From assembly GCA_963920765.1 (NCBI GenBank), contig OY987247.1, positions 15,286,471 to 15,350,470 of the forward strand: DNA of 64,000 bases, read 5' to 3'. The position numbers were made by a program, and so were the translations under genes. Positions 57,901 through 64,000 of this stretch are shown piece by piece. The notes beneath the pieces were generated by a model that worked only from the letters and a program-made list of their open reading frames with translations, ran no database searches and was not told the DNA's origin. This DNA comes from Ulota crispa (lineage: Eukaryota; Streptophyta; Bryopsida; Orthotrichales; Orthotrichaceae). How positions within the stretch are numbered: position 1 is the stretch's first letter; each line of letters starts with the position of its first letter.

Positions 57901-59560
57901 AAACAAATCAAAACAAAAATTTCTTAATTTTCATTCTTAAAAAAAATATTAGGTAGAAGAAAGTACAAGATTGAACAAATACTTAAATTGTTAATAACCC
58001 TGCAATGGAATTGAAACGCAATAATCTCAATGGTGAGATTGTTCTAGAAAGCAAACTTCACCCTTTCCAACAATTTTTTTTGAAAAAAAAGTTAAACTTG
58101 CATTCTAAAATGAAGTTGACAAATTATTTTTTCAAGAAGATGCTTGAATTGCCCAAAAAACAAGATTGTCCATAACTTTCTCAAAGCTAGTCCAAATGGA
58201 ATGAATCAAAGCTTCAAATGTAGACAAAACTATAACCTATAAGGAAAAATAATAATTTTAAAACTTAAATTTTTGTAAAAAAAAACTTGCTACCCGCATA
58301 AATTTTGCTTTTGGGCATAGATTGGAATAAAAATTATATTCTCCAAAAGCTAATGTATTTTCCTATCTTCAAAAAAATTTCAAAAAAATTTCAAAAAATT
58401 AGGGCAAAAATTGAGGCTGTATGTACCTACCCAGAATCCCATTTGCCCTGCAAGGGGACAACAAGGCTTTAGGGGTTAGAAAAATACAATTCAAAATATG
58501 TTTAAAAAATTAAGAAATCAACAAACAAGCAATACAAAAGTATCCACACCTTTACTTGCCAAGCTTGACATGCTAGTTTTGAAGAGCCCTCCAGTTTCTT
58601 GTCCCCCACCTTTGCTCACGAAATGTGCTTCATAAGTAGTGGATTGATCAATCAACATATGAAAAGTAGGAAAAAGATCACTACATTTAGGATGAATTAT
58701 GATTTTAAGGATCATTGCTTGACAAACTAGAATTGACTGCCATGAGAATGTTTTGAGGGACTAAGAGCACTCATTATCCAAGTATACCAAGTGTCAAACC
58801 CTTATCATGTAAGGGTGAAAATGCTTTGAGAATATATAAAAACACAATCCACTATAATTTGAATTTTACATCTTGAACTCACAGCCCAACAGATCATCCA
58901 ATATTCACTACTATTCACTTCATACTCAAATTTAGAAGGCAATTCTAAGTTTTTGATTTTGTAGTTTATTTTGTACTGGTGGATGCAATGATTCACTCCA
59001 ACTTTATTGAAACAATCAATAGATCATAATTTATAACTTTTATTGAAATCCATCACAAAGGAACATTTGAACTACCTCAAAGGCCATTAAATGGCCATAG
59101 GGTATAGTCACGGCAATAGACAGCCTCTGGTCACAAGGCAACAGCTTCATTCAAAAGGTGCCACGTGTAGTGTAACAAGGAAAAACCCGTTTGTATTCTC
59201 AATCGTAGATACTCCAAGCTCTGTACACTACTCCGATTCTCTCTTAAGGGACTTCCAAGCAGCTAATATTTTTGGACAAATTCTTGCAAAACTCTCCCCT
59301 CGTTTTCACACTGGCTACATTGATACTACGAGATTTGAGGAGAAATATGGATGGAAATGCCAATACTCAGATGAAAGGGTACTAATTATAGCTACTTTAA
59401 TGGATGACCATGCACAAATGGATGGTTCTATCCACCTGTTTTGCTCTTGCTTTCATGCATTCTAGAGTGCATGTCGCCCAAGTACTGAAATAAAGGAATT
59501 ACTGAAAGTAAAATTAACTCTCATACCTCTGACTTTGACAATAAATAAAATTGGTATTCT
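54982..59560. other. Intergenic DNA, no gene recognised
   Basis: A less AT-rich stretch at 56000-56740 has short overlapping plus-strand frames but no family motif or clear exon structure. A TTAGGGGTTA right-end-like sequence at about 58466-58476 may mark another decayed TTAA-type element. The frame at 59091-59465 lies downstream of, and antisense to, the Tim44-like gene and has no features I recognise. Confidence 0.45.
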
Positions 59561-62500
59561 TCAAACTGAGAGACGTCCACACAGTTTCCACCGTACTTCT
59601 GGATGTGAGATTTGCCTCTCAAACACCCAAATATCTTCCACCGTAAGCTATACAAAAAAGCATCCACACCATAATTAAGTTTATATAACAATCATGCTTT
59701 TTTTTTTAGAGAAAGTCACAGAAGAAAAAGTATAACAAAACTCAGCCGGTTTTCATGCTACTTCAAAATCGGATAATTGTGGCAACAACAAAGGAGTTTT
59801 AGAGTCATGCATGGAAGTATGATGGAAAACAAGAGAATTGAAAATTGGAAAAGGTATTCTAGCAATTTTCTCTCTGAGAATCACAAGAATTTTGAGGATT
59901 TGAGTATTCTGAAATAAGAAGACGTTGATCACCGTGGCCAATCCCAATGCAGCATGGAAGGTTGCCCACATAAAACGAACTGAACAAACCTAATAATATG
60001 TACTATCAATAGAAATCATATCCTGCATTGTTGAAAATAAGAATGTGTTCTAGGTGATACTAAAATCCCAAACTAAAATTTCAAATTTTAGCTAAGACGC
60101 TTTAATTTAAGACAATTTGGAATCTATAAAAACTCTCAATTGTAGAGAATTATCTGAGTAATGCAAGGACTTGTTTACAAAGCTTCAAGAAAGGTATCAA
60201 TATGTAGTGATAGAAAGAAAGAAGATATACCCTCCATTTGAGAATGATAAAGAAACGTTTAAAAAAACACTATAATAGAAATAATTATCAGCTGTCAAAA
60301 TGGAGTATTTTGTTTTTAGTGTGGGCAGTTAGGGATTAAGACAAACACGAATCCTAAGTTGGAATAGGACTGACCTCTTTCTCAGGATCTCCAGCAACAA
60401 CCTTCCCTTGCTTATCATACGCTGCAAACTTCTGCAATTGGAACCAGAAAAAGAAAAAGAAAAGATGAAAAAGAATTCACCAGCTAAAGTGTATCCAATT
60501 TTTTACAATTCCAGAACCAAATAAACACTGCATCTCTTAAATAGAAAAAAAAAAAATTACTACAAGAAAAAAAACTTAAAGGTCTTTGTAGAGGATTACC
60601 TGATTACTGATAATCCGAAGGGTTAGTTGTGCAAATGCTGTGTCCATGTTCTTCTGATCAATTCCTATCTGGAAGGCAACTTCAGCAAGTTAGACCTTAA
60701 ACGTCCAAAGCTTGCAAGACATTTTCTGGACATTCCGCCTCATTCTCAGAAATAGATAGTCTGAAGTACTGTTCTGTTTTGTTTTTCTAAATCAGAAAAG
60801 TTGACGTTGTAGAAGACTTGTTGCTGATTCTACAGCCAAAAGATAAGGGAAACTAACCAAATACAGTGATGCTTAGAAAAGGCCAACCTTTGGAAGAGAA
60901 ACACTTGATAGTGTCAAAGTCCCTTTCTCTTTTTTGTGATCTAGGCCTAATTAGATGTAGGCCCAGTTAGATGAAGTTTTTGATTAATGTCAATGCTTAG
61001 ATATGGTTGACATTTATTTCTTGACCTTATCCAAGCATCAAAATATTCAGAAAATGGCACCGTTGAGATCAAGATGGGCAGACTACAATTGGTGGCCTCA
61101 GTAGTCACGTCGGACGTAAAGGTTAGGGAAGGTAGAATGACAAACAGCCACAAGAGCAATTGAGGTGAACGGCAGGAGGTACTCACCAAACGGCCCTGGA
61201 GAGTCCGTATCGACTTCAGGGAACCTACAAGCTCCCACTGAACTCGTGCCCAAGCTTGTTCCCTGTGCTTAAGCTCCTTTTTCATTACCTGAAAACGTAT
61301 AAAACATCTCATGACATTGAGTTTCACGAAATCCTGAGCACAAAAAGCTTTGACACACAAATGTTTCATAATATAATCATTCTGCAACTCCACGAGTTTT
61401 CATAAATGGATGTTGTAAATGTAAATCCAACAAAGTGTACAGGTGATCTATTGCTGTAGATAAATAAGGGCAAGAATCAATAATCCCTTCGCTAAATCAG
61501 CTGCATCGGGGTATTCAGTACAATTGAGACTGTCTCAGGAACTTATAGAGGACAGTTCAGACTACGTTCCTTATCCCACGTCCCACTAAGATCTCAGAAT
61601 CCGATTGGATGAAAGCAAAAAATTGGGACTTGACAATTCACATTATATCCCACCCAATTCACTGCATTTTGTCTACGTGACAGCATTTTTTGAAAGGGTG
61701 GAATTTCATTAAAGGTTTAGGTCAATTGTTTTGCTCAACCCAACTTTCAACGCAATTCCCACCAATATTTTTATATATGATATTCATGACTTTATTTGGT
61801 ACTCCTTTTTGCCCTCAAAGTTCTTGAAACAATCTGCTTTTACTCTTTTCAACTAAGGTCTCCTTGGTCACTCTTCAGCATAGTTGAAGCACGGGAAACG
61901 AAGATATATTGTACCGTCAAAACGTTGTCAGTAACAAGCTGACGAAGGGCAGAACGATCTCCTACTGCTAAAGCACCGTTAATCTGCATGCAACAAAAGA
62001 AGAAAAAGAAGTCAATGGATATACAACAGTCTCAGATCTCATTAAGGATCATATTGTGCAAGGGTCCAGGTTAAGAACCAAAGACAATAGTGGGCGTTAC
62101 GACTAGAACTTCTATCAAAAGAGTGACAGACCAGGTTTCCAAAACTAGACTAGGCCTAAATTTTAGGATAAATTCCTTTTTCTAGATACTCTGAGAAACT
62201 AAGGGGAAGGGGCTAGATTTTGTTAAACTTCCTGGTTTTTGGAATCCCTATTGTTGAGCCTCTTCCCTGATCACCTAAAAGGACAAACTTGCATATAGCC
62301 ATAATAGAGGCGTCAAATTTCTTTTCTGATTTTCTTTCTAAATGTGACACGTGTTTCACTCAAGGGTTCTATCTTTCAGCACAAGTTGTAGTCCTGACGC
62401 CCACTAACGTCTTGGAAGGCATAAAACCAACGTGCAGCAAACTTGCCTCTTTATAAAGATCAGAAGCATCTCGATAGAATTTCGTTTGGCTGTAGCCTTT

Positions 62501-63543
62501 TGTTTTCTGTCGAATTTTGGCTAACGTAAAACCTGTTTTCAGCTGCCATAAACAGAAGTCATCCACAGTAAATATGAGCAAACATTTAGGGTGTCCAACC
62601 AAATAATCATCCCGTCTTCAGAAATTTAGAAGTCCACACATTACTAGAGTGCAATTTGTGAAGCACGGTCTGTCTTGGTGCCTCCCATTATAGAAAATCC
62701 CTCCAGAAGTATCATAGAAAGCCTAGTCACTTTAAATTCTGCCAATTGTATTGCCATTTGCAGAAAATTCTAACATAAACCCTGAACCTCATAACTTAGC
62801 TAGGTGTTCTAGAATACCTCCAGAGGGCGGGTCATTACTATTTTAGTTTCTTTGATTCAAAATAAGTGGTATACAAGCTCTTGTTCTGGCAAGGACCAGA
62901 ACAGAGTAGAGGATATATACCATGCCTTGCACGTTGTGCTTTCTGATCCTCCATCCTTCTTTCGTAAACCATCTGGTAAAACAAATCCATATAATAAGGG
63001 TGCGCATATAACAAGACATGGAAAAATGTTCAGATTAAGGTACACCAAGAAAGGCTTAGTGATGCAGAAGAAGCAGAAGTTTGTTGAAGTTCGACATCAC
63101 TGAGTAAAAGAAGGACCCAAACGGACCGTTTTAAAAAAGGAAGTGGCGGAGGAAAAGGTTTCCACGGTTCTCCAATGACCCCAGGACTCCCCATGAAAAC
63201 ACGTAATTTCATCTGTACCATGATAGAGTATACGTTACTATCAAGAAAAACAAAAAAAAGGATTATGTTAGCTGAGCAGAGAATATTCCAGCTGTTGTTG
63301 TAAAGACATCAAAGGGTAGACAAAACGAGGAGGAACTGTTTTTAAACAAGAGAAAGAGAGTGGCATACATCCCAAATTGATATATTCTAAATGCATACCA
63401 TACAAAAACTGAGAGTATTAAAGTTGCACATTAAAAGAACAGGAAATTATCAATGCATGGCTTACTGGTTTTTGCATCTGAGGAGGCAAAGCAACAGCCT
63501 TTGCAAAACCACGGTCGCCACGAATAGAGCTTTGCGTTAAAAT
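59561..63543 (-). CDS. Tim44-like domain protein (mitochondrial, mL45-like), 3' part
   Basis: Seven exons on the minus strand: 63543-63466, 62542-62447, 61983-61915, 61288-61187, 60668-60600, 60431-60375 and 59647-59561 (stop TGA 59563-59561). All junctions are phase 0 and give 185 continuous residues. The peptide runs from GFAKAVALPPQMQKP, through DLYKE/INGALAVGDRSALRQ and VMKKELKHREQAW, to ISNQ/KFAAYDKQGKVVAGDP and VEDIWVFERQISHPEVRW. This order, especially YDKxGxVVxGDP and DIWVFER, is typical of the Tim44-like domain in mitoribosomal mL45 and its plant relatives; I recall Arabidopsis At5g27395 as a likely match. The family binds the mitochondrial inner membrane or links ribosomes to it. 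The 5' exons with the targeting peptide lie beyond 64000. The intron after exon 62542-62447 uses a GC donor (GAG|GCAAGT). Confidence 0.88.
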
Positions 63544-64000
63544 CTGCCCATCAAGTAAAAATGTAATGGTTATTACCACTTGCAAAAATTGTATAATTCA
63601 AAGTCCAAAATTTTCATATCTCCAAACTCAATATTTCACATTTTCCTCAAGAAAACTCGACCAGGTAAGTCTTTGCACCAGTTTGTACGTCCAATTCGAA
63701 AATGTTACATGACTTGCTGCAGATTCGAGTTTTACATGAAAAACTCAAAAGAATTCTAGTTGAAAGTTGACTTAAAAATCATGACCAAAAGGTGAACAAG
63801 GTGCTTGAGAAGTATTTCATCCATCCTTCCATCTAATGCGATAACTCTAAATTTGATGAATTTTCTGGATGTTCTTATCAAATCTGCTTCATACTCCACG
63901 TTAAAAACTATAAAACTTCATCTCTTTCACTAAACTCATAAAAATCACGTGACCCATGCACTAAATTGTACAACATAGGATCTTACAGAAAACTACTTAA
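63544..64000. other. Upstream intron of the Tim44-like gene
   Basis: No further exon found before the window edge on the minus strand; this is most likely intron sequence. Confidence 0.5.

Noticed and set aside
59091-59465. 124-codon plus-strand frame downstream of the Tim44-like gene
   Set aside because: No recognisable domain, antisense to the 3' flank of that gene, and part of it resembles a dispersed repeat at 32630-32700.

Overview
The window is nuclear DNA of a land plant. Evidence: spliced plant-type genes (a uclacyanin-type phytocyanin with arabinogalactan-like tail and GPI signal, a class-3 lipase, a protein with a plastid-type N-terminus, a Tim44-like/mL45-like mitochondrial protein), long AT-rich intergenic DNA, and many TIR transposons and MITEs. 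I see no LTR-retrotransposon body, so I would not guess a conifer; the exact lineage cannot be fixed from the sequence.

Layout. 1-183: last exon of an unrecognised gene entering from the left. 348-6622: a decayed PIF/Harbinger transposon with TTA target duplication, transposase and Myb-like gene remnants, and a nested TA-flanked MITE. 8.4-14.1 kb: fold-back repeat, long leader and a three-exon gene (975 aa) joining a class-3 lipase domain to a C-terminal P-loop domain and a membrane segment. 15-35 kb: gene-free DNA built from nested non-autonomous elements. 36.0-40.1 kb: uclacyanin gene with a 5'UTR intron made of ~140-bp tandem repeats and a coding intron carrying two MITEs. 41-47.8 kb: more MITEs, a GC-rich broken HMA-domain (HIPP-like) gene fragment and a minisatellite. 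48.9-52.5 kb, minus strand: a two-exon gene for a predicted chloroplast membrane protein whose intron holds a ~560-bp tandem duplication. 52.9-54.5 kb: Tourist/Harbinger-like repeats. 54782-54981: assembly gap of 200 N. 59.6-63.5 kb, minus strand: seven 3' exons of a Tim44-like/mL45-like gene whose 5' end lies beyond the right edge.

The most unusual signal is a set of short elements ending in CCCC/CCCT(A/G)A... and lying between TTAA duplications (seven copies with clear ends, others decayed). One sits inside a MITE whose intact relative 670 bp away gives the empty site, directly showing TTAA duplication, the hallmark of piggyBac-type transposition. A second striking family is four palindromic elements of 872-885 bp with CAGT-like ends and TA targets (Tc1/mariner-like). 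A third is a ~300-410 bp TA-flanked MITE family with AGGTAGGAGC ends. The genes are unrelated in function and form no operon or cluster.
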